A stretch of 15,493 nucleotides of DNA, from contig JAUWXS010000004.1 of assembly GCA_030616265.1 (NCBI GenBank), positions 1-15,493 on the forward strand, in the 5' to 3' direction. Position 1 is the stretch's first letter. Every line of letters starts with the position of its first letter. Source of the DNA: Dehalococcoidia bacterium. GTDB lineage: Bacteria > Chloroflexota > Dehalococcoidia > Dehalococcoidales > BS750m-G39. The notes under the pieces are model-generated. The model had not been told where the DNA came from and made no database searches. It was given only the letters and a program-made list of their open reading frames with translations. Below, piece by piece: positions 6,872 to 13,314 of this stretch. Position numbers and translations under genes: made by a program.

Positions 6872-7232
6872 TATGCCGCTCGGGATCGGTATCGGCGCTG
6901 ACCTCATCAATCAGCTGCAAAAGGTGGGTCCCCCGCTCGATAGAATCGTCCCACTCAAAGCTCAGCTCAGGAATACGGCGCAGGCGCAAGCGTCTCGCCA
7001 GCTTGTTGCGGAAGAAACCAGTAGCCGCCACCAGCCCGCTCAGCATCTCCTGTTTCTCTTCTTGGCTGCCCATACAGCTGACAAATACCTTAGCGTAGCG
7101 CAGGTCGGGGGAGGTGGAAACCTCGGTCACAGCAATAAAATTGTCAAGCCGCGGGTCTTTGACCTGGCGCTGAAGCAACTGGCTGATCTCGTGACGAATA
7201 AGATTATTCACCCGCTCAATGCGATGCGCCAT
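6864..7232 (-). CDS. rbfA: 30S ribosome-binding factor A
   Basis: RbfA is a small KH-fold protein that binds the immature 30S subunit and helps mature the 16S 5' end. The 122 residues match the usual size. The opening HRIERVNNLIRHEISQLL and the block DPRLDNFIAVTEVSTSPDLRYAKVFVS are characteristic, and the KH-like helix-strand region RRLRLRRIPELSFEWDDSIERG follows. The ATG at 7232 is preceded by GAGGG at about 8 nt and lies 12 bp after the infB stop. Its 3' end overlaps the truB start by 8 nt, part of the conserved infB-rbfA-truB order. Confidence 0.95.
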   Translation of the reverse strand: MAHRIERVNNLIRHEISQLLQRQVKDPRLDNFIAVTEVSTSPDLRYAKVFVSCMGSQEEKQEMLSGLVAATGFFRNKLARRLRLRRIPELSFEWDDSIERGTHLLQLIDEVSADTDPERHSD

Positions 7233-7244
7233 AACCAGTGCCCT

Positions 7245-9011
7245 CTAGCTAGTTCTCTCTTTGCGGAAAAATTCCAGTATATCGCCAACCTCAAATTCTT
7301 CAAAGTCCTTGATGCCCACCCCGCACTCATAGCCAGAGGCTACCTCCTTGACGTCATCCTTGAAACGCCTCAGGCTGGCGACCACAGATTCAGCCACTAC
7401 CTGCTCTCCGCGCCGCACCCTGAGCGAGGCACCCCGGCTCACCTTGCCCTCGCTAACCGCGACACCGGCTATCTTCCTCTTCTTGCCACTGGAGAAGACT
7501 TCCTTTACCTCAGCCCTGCCTTCAATAACCTCCTCATAGGTGGGCTCTAACATCCCCTTGAGCGCCTTCTCTACATCGTCCACCAGATTGTAAATCACAT
7601 CGTAGGAACGGATATCAATCCCTTCCACATCAGCCAGGCGCCTTGCCCCGGCTTCATCGCCGGCGCCAAAACCAATAATAAGCCCCTTGGAGGCAATAGC
7701 TAGCATTACATCGCTCTCGGTGATATTGCCGCTACCACTATGGATAATCCTGACCTGAACCTGCTCCGTTGCCAGCCGTTCCAGGGAGCTCCTTATCGGC
7801 TCAATACTGCCCTGAACATCGGCTTTGAGAATAACGTTAAGCTCTTTTACCTGTCCGGCGCTTATCTGGTCAAAGAGGTTGTCCAGACTCACCGCCTTGG
7901 GCGCCATCTCCTGCTGGTGTTTTTGTATTAAAGCCCGTGCCTGGTGCTCACCAGCCACAGCGGTCAGGGTATCGCCCACCTGGGGCAGACTGTCCAGACC
8001 CATGATTGCCACCGGCAGGGACGGCTCGGCTTTTCTTACTCTCTTGCCCATATCATTAAACATTGCCCTTACCCTGCCCCAGGTGCTGCCGACGACCACG
8101 GTATCACCCACCTTCAGGGTCCCGGTCTGAATCAGCACCGTAGCCATTGGTCCACGGCTCTTGTCCATCTCGGCTTCAATAACCACCCCTACCGCCGGGC
8201 GAGACGGGTCTGCCTTGAGCTCCTCCATCTCAGCCACCACCAGCAGATTATCCAGTAATTCGGAGATGCCTTTTTTCTCCTTGGCCGAAATGGCAACGCT
8301 GACCACATCGCCCCCCCATTCCTCAATAACCAGGCCAGCATCGGCTAACTGCTGCTTAACCGTATCAGGGTTGGCCTCAGGCTTATCAATCTTATTAATC
8401 GCCACCACGATGGGCACTCCCGCCGCCCGGGCATGGTCAATAGCTTCCAGGGTCTGCGGCATTACTCCATCATCAGCCGCCACCACCAGGACGGTAATAT
8501 CGGTTACCTGAGCGCCCCGAGCCCGCATCACGGTAAAAGCTTCGTGCCCCGGGGTATCCAAGAAGGTAATCTTCTGCCCGTTGACCTCTACCTGATAGGC
8601 GCCGATATGCTGGGTAATGCCCCCAGCCTCGGTAGCCATGACATTGGTCTGGCGGATAGCGTCCAGGAGTCTGGTCTTGCCGTGATTGACATGCCCCATA
8701 ATGGTAACTACCGGCGGGCGCAGTTTTAGCCCGCTGACATCTTCTTCCTGGGGCTGATAGCGCTTGCTCTCTCCAGCACGGGCGGCCCGGGGCTCGGGGT
8801 GGGCTTCATAACCAAGGTTGACCGCCACCGCGGCTGCCGCCTCATAGTCAATGACCTGATTAATATTGGCAAAAATGCCGTTTCGCATCAGCTGTTTGAT
8901 GACGGCAACGGCACTGGTCTGCAACAGGTCAGCCAGATTTCTCACCGCTATCGAGTGAGGAATCTCAATCAGCTTTGCCTCTGGTTCACCCGCTTTGCTC
9001 TTTTGAGCCAC
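7245..9011 (-). CDS. infB: Translation initiation factor IF-2, short form
   Basis: IF2 is the GTPase that places fMet-tRNA on the 30S subunit and promotes subunit joining. At 588 residues it lacks the long N-terminal extension of enteric IF2 and starts almost at the conserved IF2_N region (about 20-60, IAVRNLADLLQTSAVAVIKQLM). The G domain shows G1 GHVNHGKT (106-113), switch I GGITQHIGAY (130-139), G3 DTPGHEAF (152-159) with the catalytic His156, G4 NKID (206-209) and G5 SAK (242-244). Domains II, III and the fMet-tRNA-binding C2 domain follow to a normal end at EFFRKERTS. The G1 motif is normally GHVDHGKT. Here the codon is AAT, giving Asn109 in place of the near-invariant Asp. The start is GTG, 11 bp after the rnpM stop, with a GGGGCGA-type Shine-Dalgarno. 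Confidence 0.97.
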   Translation of the reverse strand: MAQKSKAGEPEAKLIEIPHSIAVRNLADLLQTSAVAVIKQLMRNGIFANINQVIDYEAAAAVAVNLGYEAHPEPRAARAGESKRYQPQEEDVSGLKLRPPVVTIMGHVNHGKTRLLDAIRQTNVMATEAGGITQHIGAYQVEVNGQKITFLDTPGHEAFTVMRARGAQVTDITVLVVAADDGVMPQTLEAIDHARAAGVPIVVAINKIDKPEANPDTVKQQLADAGLVIEEWGGDVVSVAISAKEKKGISELLDNLLVVAEMEELKADPSRPAVGVVIEAEMDKSRGPMATVLIQTGTLKVGDTVVVGSTWGRVRAMFNDMGKRVRKAEPSLPVAIMGLDSLPQVGDTLTAVAGEHQARALIQKHQQEMAPKAVSLDNLFDQISAGQVKELNVILKADVQGSIEPIRSSLERLATEQVQVRIIHSGSGNITESDVMLAIASKGLIIGFGAGDEAGARRLADVEGIDIRSYDVIYNLVDDVEKALKGMLEPTYEEVIEGRAEVKEVFSSGKKRKIAGVAVSEGKVSRGASLRVRRGEQVVAESVVASLRRFKDDVKEVASGYECGVGIKDFEEFEVGDILEFFRKERTS

Positions 9012-9022
9012 TAAATCGCCCC

Positions 9023-9322
9023 TTATCCCAGTTCCTGCCCGTATTTGATAAGCTGCTCCCGATTATCGGGAGTAATAGCGGTGCGCAAAGTATGCTCCAG
9101 CCGCCCCTTCTTTAGCCCCACCTCCCAGCACTCCGCTGCCGGGCATAAGTAGGCGCCGCGCCCCGCCTTCCTGCCGCCACTATCAACCTCCACCCCACCA
9201 CCGGAAATCCGAACCAGCCGTATTAGCTCCCGCTTGGGTCTTACCTTGCCACAAGCGACACAGGTCCGCTGCGGTATATGCTTAACCGAAGGTGAGTTAA
9301 TACTCCTCACCCTCCTCTTCAT
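9023..9322 (-). CDS. rnpM: YlxR family protein (RNase P modulator RnpM)
   Basis: This 99-residue basic protein is of the YlxR family, whose B. subtilis member was reported to bind and modulate RNase P and was renamed RnpM. The signature PQRTCVACGKVRPKRELIRLVR is at residues 17-38, and GRKAGRGAYLCP ends at Cys60. Cys21, Cys24, Cys60 and Cys65 could form a metal site, which only part of the family has. The start is uncertain. ATG 9322 overlaps the nusA 3' end by 26 nt, and GTG 9310 in the same frame is close to an AAGAGGAGG tract. A longer frame back to 9370 is very unlikely because it would add nusA-derived residues. Its place between nusA and infB is the standard synteny. Confidence 0.92.
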   Translation of the reverse strand: MKRRVRSINSPSVKHIPQRTCVACGKVRPKRELIRLVRISGGGVEVDSGGRKAGRGAYLCPAAECWEVGLKKGRLEHTLRTAITPDNREQLIKYGQELG

Positions 9323-10709
9323 CAAGGATTTCTCGTCCACGGCGCTGCTTCCTGATCCTGACGCCGTCATCGGCGCTCCGCTCAGGGGCGCTCTTCTTTT
9401 TCTTCTTCCTTAACTTGGACACCGCCTTAGTCGGTCCCGAGACCATAACATCCTCAGCAAAGCGAAGCTTCTTGGGAGCCCCTACCTCCACCGGCGGCTT
9501 CAGAATGGTCTCTGGAGGCGCCAGCTCGGTCTCAAGGACGGGCTCAGGCTCCGCCTTTTCCTTAGCTTCAGCTTCTTCTTCCGGAGCCAGCGGCGCTTCA
9601 GGCGGAAGCTCTCCGCCGACCACCGCTTCTTCTTCTACCTCAGCCGAAGGCTCGGCTTTGGTCAACTTTTCTTCCTCGGCGATTGAGGCACTCTTGATAT
9701 CAATCCGCCAGCCGCTGAGCTTAGCCGCCAGCCTAGCGTTCTGCCCTTCTTTACCGATGGCTAAGGAGAGCTGCCTGTCAGGGACAACCACGGTAGCTAT
9801 CCCCTCGTCTTCATTCAGCTCCACACTCAGTACCTGTGCCGGGCTCAGGGCATTGGCGATAAAAGCTGCGGCATCCGAGTCCCACACAACGACATCCAGC
9901 TTTTCACCATTCAGCTCTCGCATAATATTCTGTATCCTGATACCACGAAGCCCAACGCAACAGCCAACGGGGTCAATGCCTTCCTGGCGTGCCGCCACCG
10001 CTATCTTGCTCCGATAACCAGCTTCACGGGCGATCACCTTAATCTCGACCACCCCGCTCAGAACCTCAGGCACCTCCAGCTCAAAGAGACGGCGCAGTAA
10101 ATCGGGGTGAGAGCGTGAAACAACTACCTGAGGTCCCCGGCTGGTCCGAACCACCTCTAAGAGATAGACCCTGAGCCTCTGGCCTATGCGATACCTCTCA
10201 TTGCGCACCTGCTCGGCAGCGGGGAGTATTGCCTCGGCTCTACCCAGGTCAACGAAGAGCTGTCGGGGCTCCATACGCTGCACCACGCCGGTGACGATAT
10301 CGCCTTCTTTATCGGAATATTCCTCAAAAATGGCGCTGTGCTCCGCCTCATGAAGGCGTTGGAGGATAACCTGCTTGGCCGTTTGCGCAGCAATACGCCC
10401 GGCGTTGCGGGGGGTGGCTTCTACCATGACCACCTCGTCAAGCTGGACATCTGGCTTGAGCTTAGCCGCATCGGCCAGTGATATTTCACGGCGCGTATCC
10501 GAAGGCTGCTCAACCACGGTTTTCTCCGCCCAAACCTTAACCCGACCCGTAGCGGGGTCAATCTTGACCGAAATCTCCTGGTTGGAGGCAAAACTGTCCT
10601 TCCGGTAAGCCGATACCAGCGCTGTCTCTACGGCAGAAAGCACCACCTCTTTGGGCAGGTTTTTCTCTGCCGAGAGCTGGGTTATGGCCAGCATAAATTC
10701 GCTCTTCAT
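9297..10709 (-). CDS. nusA: Transcription termination/antitermination protein NusA
   Basis: NusA binds RNA polymerase, lengthens pauses and promotes intrinsic termination or, with partners, antitermination. The 470 residues contain an N-terminal RNAP-binding domain (about 1-125), an S1 domain (about 135-200), KH1 (about 230-275, CVGLRGIRIQNIMRELNGEKLDVVVW) and KH2 (about 300-340, AIGKEGQNARLAAKLSGWRIDI). Residues 341-470 form a low-complexity tail. It is Glu/Pro/Ala-rich to about 405, then turns basic with a run of five lysines (435-439), and ends in the acidic DEEEGEEY. The start is ATG 10709, with only a GCGGGG tract abutting it as a Shine-Dalgarno. It is the first gene of the operon. No rimP precedes it, and the upstream region is non-coding with an attenuator-like terminator. 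Confidence 0.96.
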   Translation of the reverse strand: MKSEFMLAITQLSAEKNLPKEVVLSAVETALVSAYRKDSFASNQEISVKIDPATGRVKVWAEKTVVEQPSDTRREISLADAAKLKPDVQLDEVVMVEATPRNAGRIAAQTAKQVILQRLHEAEHSAIFEEYSDKEGDIVTGVVQRMEPRQLFVDLGRAEAILPAAEQVRNERYRIGQRLRVYLLEVVRTSRGPQVVVSRSHPDLLRRLFELEVPEVLSGVVEIKVIAREAGYRSKIAVAARQEGIDPVGCCVGLRGIRIQNIMRELNGEKLDVVVWDSDAAAFIANALSPAQVLSVELNEDEGIATVVVPDRQLSLAIGKEGQNARLAAKLSGWRIDIKSASIAEEEKLTKAEPSAEVEEEAVVGGELPPEAPLAPEEEAEAKEKAEPEPVLETELAPPETILKPPVEVGAPKKLRFAEDVMVSGPTKAVSKLRKKKKKSAPERSADDGVRIRKQRRGREILDEEEGEEY

Positions 10710-10752
10710 CCCCGCTCAATGACCTCCAGCCCGACTATTTTGCCCCTACAAC

Positions 10753-10779
10753 AAAAAAGTGGGTTTCTCTGCCCCACTT
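10753..10779 (-). terminator. Intrinsic terminator in the nusA leader (possible attenuator)
   Basis: On the minus strand AAGTGGG (10779-10773) and CCCACTT (10763-10757) form a 7-bp stem around a 9-nt loop. It runs straight into a T-tract of six, counting the last two stem bases (10758-10753). The element lies 43 bp before the nusA ATG and about 27 bp after the predicted transcription start. It therefore sits inside the nusA 5' untranslated region and not at the end of an upstream gene. The plus-strand reading has no U-run, so it is one-directional. Confidence 0.75.
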
Positions 10780-10812
10780 AACAAGAACTTATCTAATTGG
10801 CGTACCATGTGA

Positions 10813-10841
10813 AGTATACCACAATCGGCTCTAGGATGCAA
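10813..10841 (-). promoter_or_regulatory. Predicted promoter of the nusA operon
   Basis: On the minus strand a -35-like TTGCAT (10841-10836) is separated by 17 nt from TATACT (10818-10813). TGG immediately before the -10 gives an extended -10 (TGN). The start of transcription should be near 10806, giving a leader of about 97 nt that includes the terminator at 10753-10779. No competing promoter was seen between the terminator and nusA. Confidence 0.65.
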
Positions 10842-10848
10842 TACCTAG
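10831..10848. promoter_or_regulatory. Inverted repeat over the nusA -35 box (operator-like)
   Basis: CTAGG (10831-10835) and CCTAG (10844-10848) are inverted around an 8-bp spacer that contains the predicted -35 hexamer of the nusA promoter. The size and placement suit a dimeric repressor site, but 5-bp arms can occur by chance and no regulator is identified. Confidence 0.3.
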
Positions 10849-10852
10849 CACC

Positions 10853-10880
10853 CGTTTCTCTAAGATGTTTAAGAGAGACG
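10853..10880. repeat. 9-bp inverted repeat next to the G-rich repeats
   Basis: CGTTTCTCT (10853-10861) pairs with AGAGAGACG (10872-10880) across a 10-nt spacer, with one G-T pair in the plus-strand RNA. It directly abuts the first G-rich repeat copy and lies upstream of the nusA promoter. No T-tract follows on either strand, so it is not a terminator. Confidence 0.45.
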
Positions 10881-10928
10881 AAGCCCCCATAGGGCGGGTG
10901 GGTGGGAAAAAGAAGTCTAGAGGAGATG
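10881..10928 (+). repeat. G-rich intergenic repeat, copy 1 (with G-quadruplex motif)
   Basis: This ~48-bp unit begins AAGCCCCCATAGGGCGGG and ends GAGGAGATG. It recurs 91 bp downstream with about five base differences and one indel. It contains GGGCGGGTGGGTGGG (10892-10906), four G-triplets with single-base loops, the most stable class of intramolecular G-quadruplex motif. The preceding GCCCCCATAGGGC can instead fold into a small hairpin that uses the first G-run. Confidence 0.8.
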
Positions 10929-10971
10929 GCATGGGAGACAAAGCTCCCCCCAAAAAAGAGGTCAGAGAGGC

Positions 10972-11020
10972 AAGCCCCCATAGGGCGGGCGGGTGGGAAG
11001 AAAAAGTTTAGGGGGAGATG
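10972..11020 (+). repeat. G-rich intergenic repeat, copy 2 (with G-quadruplex motif)
   Basis: This is the second copy of the unit at 10881-10928, with the same AAGCCCCCATAGGGCGGG head and GGGGAGATG tail. Its G-run is GGGCGGGCGGGTGGG (10983-10997), again four triplets with one-base loops. Between the copies, 10933-10970 holds a more decayed relative (GGGAGACAAAGC followed by a C-run), so the block may be three degenerate units. The whole 10849-11044 stretch is non-coding on both strands as far as I can judge. Confidence 0.8.
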
Positions 11021-11044
11021 AGGGCAAATCCATAGAAACCCGCC

Positions 11045-11074
11045 TAGAAATTCTACCGTCACTTAAGCTATAAT
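11045..11074 (+). promoter_or_regulatory. Predicted promoter of the M20 peptidase gene
   Basis: A perfect -10 TATAAT (11069-11074) lies 18 nt after TAGAAA (11045-11050), which matches four of six -35 positions. The start of transcription would be near 11081, leaving a leader of about 20 nt with the Shine-Dalgarno AAGGTGG before TTG 11101. Confidence 0.55.
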
Positions 11075-11100
11075 TAAGCCACAGTCGGAAGGTGGGAAGC

Positions 11101-12273
11101 TTGGATATTAAAGCGCTAAAAGACTCGGTTATCAAAGAAGTAGAGGCTCGCCGCCGCCAGCTCCGCGACTTAAGCCTCGAAATACACGCCAACCCCGAAC
11201 TGGGCTTTAAGGAGGTCAAGGCAGCCGCCCGGCTCACCCAGTACCTGAAAGAAAACGGCTTCGCTATAGAGCTGGGCATCTGCGAGCTAGCCACCGCCTT
11301 CCGTGGGAGCTACGGGGAGGGGAAGCCAGCCATCGCTATTCTGGCTGAGTATGATGCCCTGCCCCAGCTGGGGCACGCCTGCGGCCATAACCTGATAGCC
11401 AGCTGCGCCGTTGGCGCCGCCGTGGCTTCCAGGCCAGCTATTGACCGATGCGGGGGCAGCGTCCTGGTTATCGGCACGCCCGCCGAGGAGTTCTACGGGG
11501 GCAAGGTGGTAATGGCGGAGCGGGGGGCATTTGATAAGGTGGACATGGTGATGATGGTGCACCCGGGAGCGCATGATAGTGCCACCACCCAGGCTCTGGC
11601 CTGCCTCGGTCTGGAGGTTGAGTTCTTCGGCAAAGCGGCTCACGCCGCCACCTGCCCGGAAACAGGCATCAACGCCCTGGAGGCGATGCTCCTCTCCTTT
11701 GCCGCCATTAATTCACTGAGGCAGCACGTTAAGGATAAGGCTCGCATCCACGGCATTATTACCGACGGCGGGGAGGCAGTTAATGTCGTCCCGGCCCACA
11801 GTGCCGGCAGCTTTCTGGTGCGCGCCGAGGATAAAGCCTACCTGGAGAAGCTCAAGGAGAAGGTGCTGGACTGCTTTGTTGGCGCCGCCGCCGCCACCGG
11901 CACCCGCCTGGAATACCAGTGGGGGAAGGTGCTCTATGCGCCACTGCGCAATAACCTGACCCTGGCCAGGCTGTTTAAGCAGAATATGCAGTCCCTGGGG
12001 CGTAGGATGCCGCTCTCCGGCTCCGGCAGGGTTGGCAGCACCGATATGGGTAATGTCAGCCAGATAGTACCCGGCATTCACCCTACTGTCGCCATAGCAC
12101 CCGAAGAAGTAGCCACGCATTCTCCGGATTTCGCCACGGCGGCGGCTTCTGAAGCTGGTATCCAGGGGATGCTTGATGCCGCCAAGGCGCTGGCGATGAC
12201 GGTGGTCGACCTGGTAGCCAGCCCGGAAACAGTTGCCAGGGTTAAAAAAGAGTTTGGCAAGGCAAGCGACTAA
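11101..12273 (+). CDS. M20 family metallopeptidase/amidohydrolase (PM20D2/AbgB-like)
   Basis: This is a 390-residue cytoplasmic zinc-type amidohydrolase of the M20D group, which cleaves aminoacyl or acyl-amino-acid amide bonds. The exact substrate is unknown. Visible metal and catalytic residues, counted from TTG 11101, are Cys94 and His96 in GHACGHN, the Glu129-Glu130 pair in TPAEEFYGGK, His154 in MVHPGAHD, and His340 in ATHSPDF. A dimerisation (lid) domain lies between about 175 and 285. The text resembles PM20D2-type dipeptidases and p-aminobenzoyl-glutamate hydrolase B. TTG 11101 is chosen because AAGGTGG lies 5 nt upstream. GTG 11092 would add three residues but abuts the Shine-Dalgarno. 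It is divergent from nusA, with no functional link evident, and is followed by a separate promoter. Confidence 0.9.
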   Translation: MDIKALKDSVIKEVEARRRQLRDLSLEIHANPELGFKEVKAAARLTQYLKENGFAIELGICELATAFRGSYGEGKPAIAILAEYDALPQLGHACGHNLIASCAVGAAVASRPAIDRCGGSVLVIGTPAEEFYGGKVVMAERGAFDKVDMVMMVHPGAHDSATTQALACLGLEVEFFGKAAHAATCPETGINALEAMLLSFAAINSLRQHVKDKARIHGIITDGGEAVNVVPAHSAGSFLVRAEDKAYLEKLKEKVLDCFVGAAAATGTRLEYQWGKVLYAPLRNNLTLARLFKQNMQSLGRRMPLSGSGRVGSTDMGNVSQIVPGIHPTVAIAPEEVATHSPDFATAAASEAGIQGMLDAAKALAMTVVDLVASPETVARVKKEFGKASD

Positions 12274-12277
12274 GCCC

Positions 12278-12306
12278 TTGTCAAACCATATCCCTTGGTC
12301 TAATAT
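12278..12306 (+). promoter_or_regulatory. Predicted promoter of the activase-plsX-trx genes
   Basis: TTGTCA (12278-12283, five of six to consensus) is followed by 17 nt and TAATAT (12301-12306, four of six). The start of transcription would be near 12313, just before the AAGGAGAG Shine-Dalgarno of the gene at 12330. It begins only 5 bp after the M20 stop. Confidence 0.55.
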
Positions 12307-12329
12307 TATATTAATGTCAAGGAGAGTTC

Positions 12330-13295
12330 ATGGAAACCTATCTGGGCATTGATGTTGGCTCGGTAACCACCAAGTTGGCCGTGCTAAACGAGGCTGATGA
12401 GCTGGTCGTCGACCTCTACCTGCCGACCCAGGGTAAGCCCGTTGAGATGACGCAGCAAGGGCTAAAGCAGGTCAAAGAGCAACTGCCCCCGGGTATGGAT
12501 ATCTGCGGTGTGGCCACCACCGGCAGCGCCAGCTACCTGGCCGGGGTCATCGTCTGCGCCTACCTAGTCAAGAACGAGATTACCAGCCACGCCGTAGGCG
12601 CCCTGCACTACTTCCCCCAGAGTCAGACCGTCTTTGAAATCGGGGGGCAGGACAGCAAGATTATCATTATCCGGGATGGGGTAGTGACCGACTTCGGTAT
12701 GAACACGGTCTGCGCTGCCGGCACCGGCAGCTTCCTCGACCACCAGGCGCTGCGCCTTAATATGAGCATTGAGCAGTTCAGCCAACGAGCGCTGGAGAGC
12801 ACCTCGCCGGTACACATCGCCGGGCGGTGCACCGTTTTCGCCGAATCGGACATGATACACAAACAGCAGACGGGGCATCGCACCGAGGACATTGTCTACG
12901 GTCTGTGCCAGGCGCTGGTGCGCAACTACCTCAACAATGTCGGCCTGGGCAAGGATATCCAACCCCCGATAATATTCCAGGGCGGGGTTGCCTTCAATCA
13001 GGGTATAGTTAAGGCGCTCAAGGAAGAGCTCGGCCCTGAGGTGATTGTTCCCCCCCACCACGAGGTGATGGGGGCAATAGGCGCCGCCCTACTGGTGCAT
13101 GAAGAGATGACCAACAATCGGAACCGAAGCAAGTTCAAGGGATTTGGTGTAAGTGAGATAGAGTATCTTGCCTCCTCGTTTGAATGCCAGGCCTGCCCTA
13201 CTCTTTGCGAGATAGCCCAGCTTTCCGTCGAGGGGCGGGTCCTCGCCCAGTGGGGAGGGCGCTGCGAACTTTGGCAGAGAAACCCGACCAGTTAA
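12330..13295 (+). CDS. BcrAD/BadFG-type acyl-CoA dehydratase activase
   Basis: This 321-residue ASKHA-fold ATPase resembles HgdC, the archerase that reduces 2-hydroxyacyl-CoA dehydratases or benzoyl-CoA reductases by ATP-driven electron transfer. The N-terminal GIDVGSVTTKLAV is the phosphate-1 loop. EIGGQDSKIIII and the second phosphate loop IIFQGGVAFN (215-224) complete the ATP site. Cys128 (NTVCAAGTGSF) and Cys167 (AGRCTVFAESD) are the two conserved ligands of the [4Fe-4S] cluster shared across the homodimer. The C-terminus adds a short cysteine segment (Cys286, Cys289, Cys293, Cys312), similar to the linker after the activase domain in long multidomain activases. No dehydratase or reductase subunit is nearby, so its partner is encoded elsewhere or is unknown. 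ATG 12330 follows AAGGAGAG by 5 nt. plsX starts 19 bp downstream. Confidence 0.92.
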   Translation: METYLGIDVGSVTTKLAVLNEADELVVDLYLPTQGKPVEMTQQGLKQVKEQLPPGMDICGVATTGSASYLAGVIVCAYLVKNEITSHAVGALHYFPQSQTVFEIGGQDSKIIIIRDGVVTDFGMNTVCAAGTGSFLDHQALRLNMSIEQFSQRALESTSPVHIAGRCTVFAESDMIHKQQTGHRTEDIVYGLCQALVRNYLNNVGLGKDIQPPIIFQGGVAFNQGIVKALKEELGPEVIVPPHHEVMGAIGAALLVHEEMTNNRNRSKFKGFGVSEIEYLASSFECQACPTLCEIAQLSVEGRVLAQWGGRCELWQRNPTS

Positions 13296-13314
13296 TAATG
13301 CTAGTGAGAAAGAG

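Noticed and set aside
6738..7550. Long plus-strand frame (270 codons) opposite truB, rbfA and infB
   Set aside because: It spans three well-supported genes on the other strand, with no domain resemblance. The minus-strand products are certain.
9323..9370. Longer rnpM start at 9370
   Set aside because: It would place 16 extra residues wholly inside the nusA tail. Family members start near the PQRTC motif.
10881..11020. CRISPR-like array from the repeated G-rich units
   Set aside because: There are only two good copies (a third is decayed), the units differ from each other, spacing is irregular, and no cas gene is present.
10793..11294. Minus-strand open frames of 89 and 110 codons across the G-rich gap
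   Set aside because: They arise from C-rich complements of the repeats (Pro/Gly/Phe-rich, repetitive), have no Shine-Dalgarno, and one runs into the M20 gene antisense.
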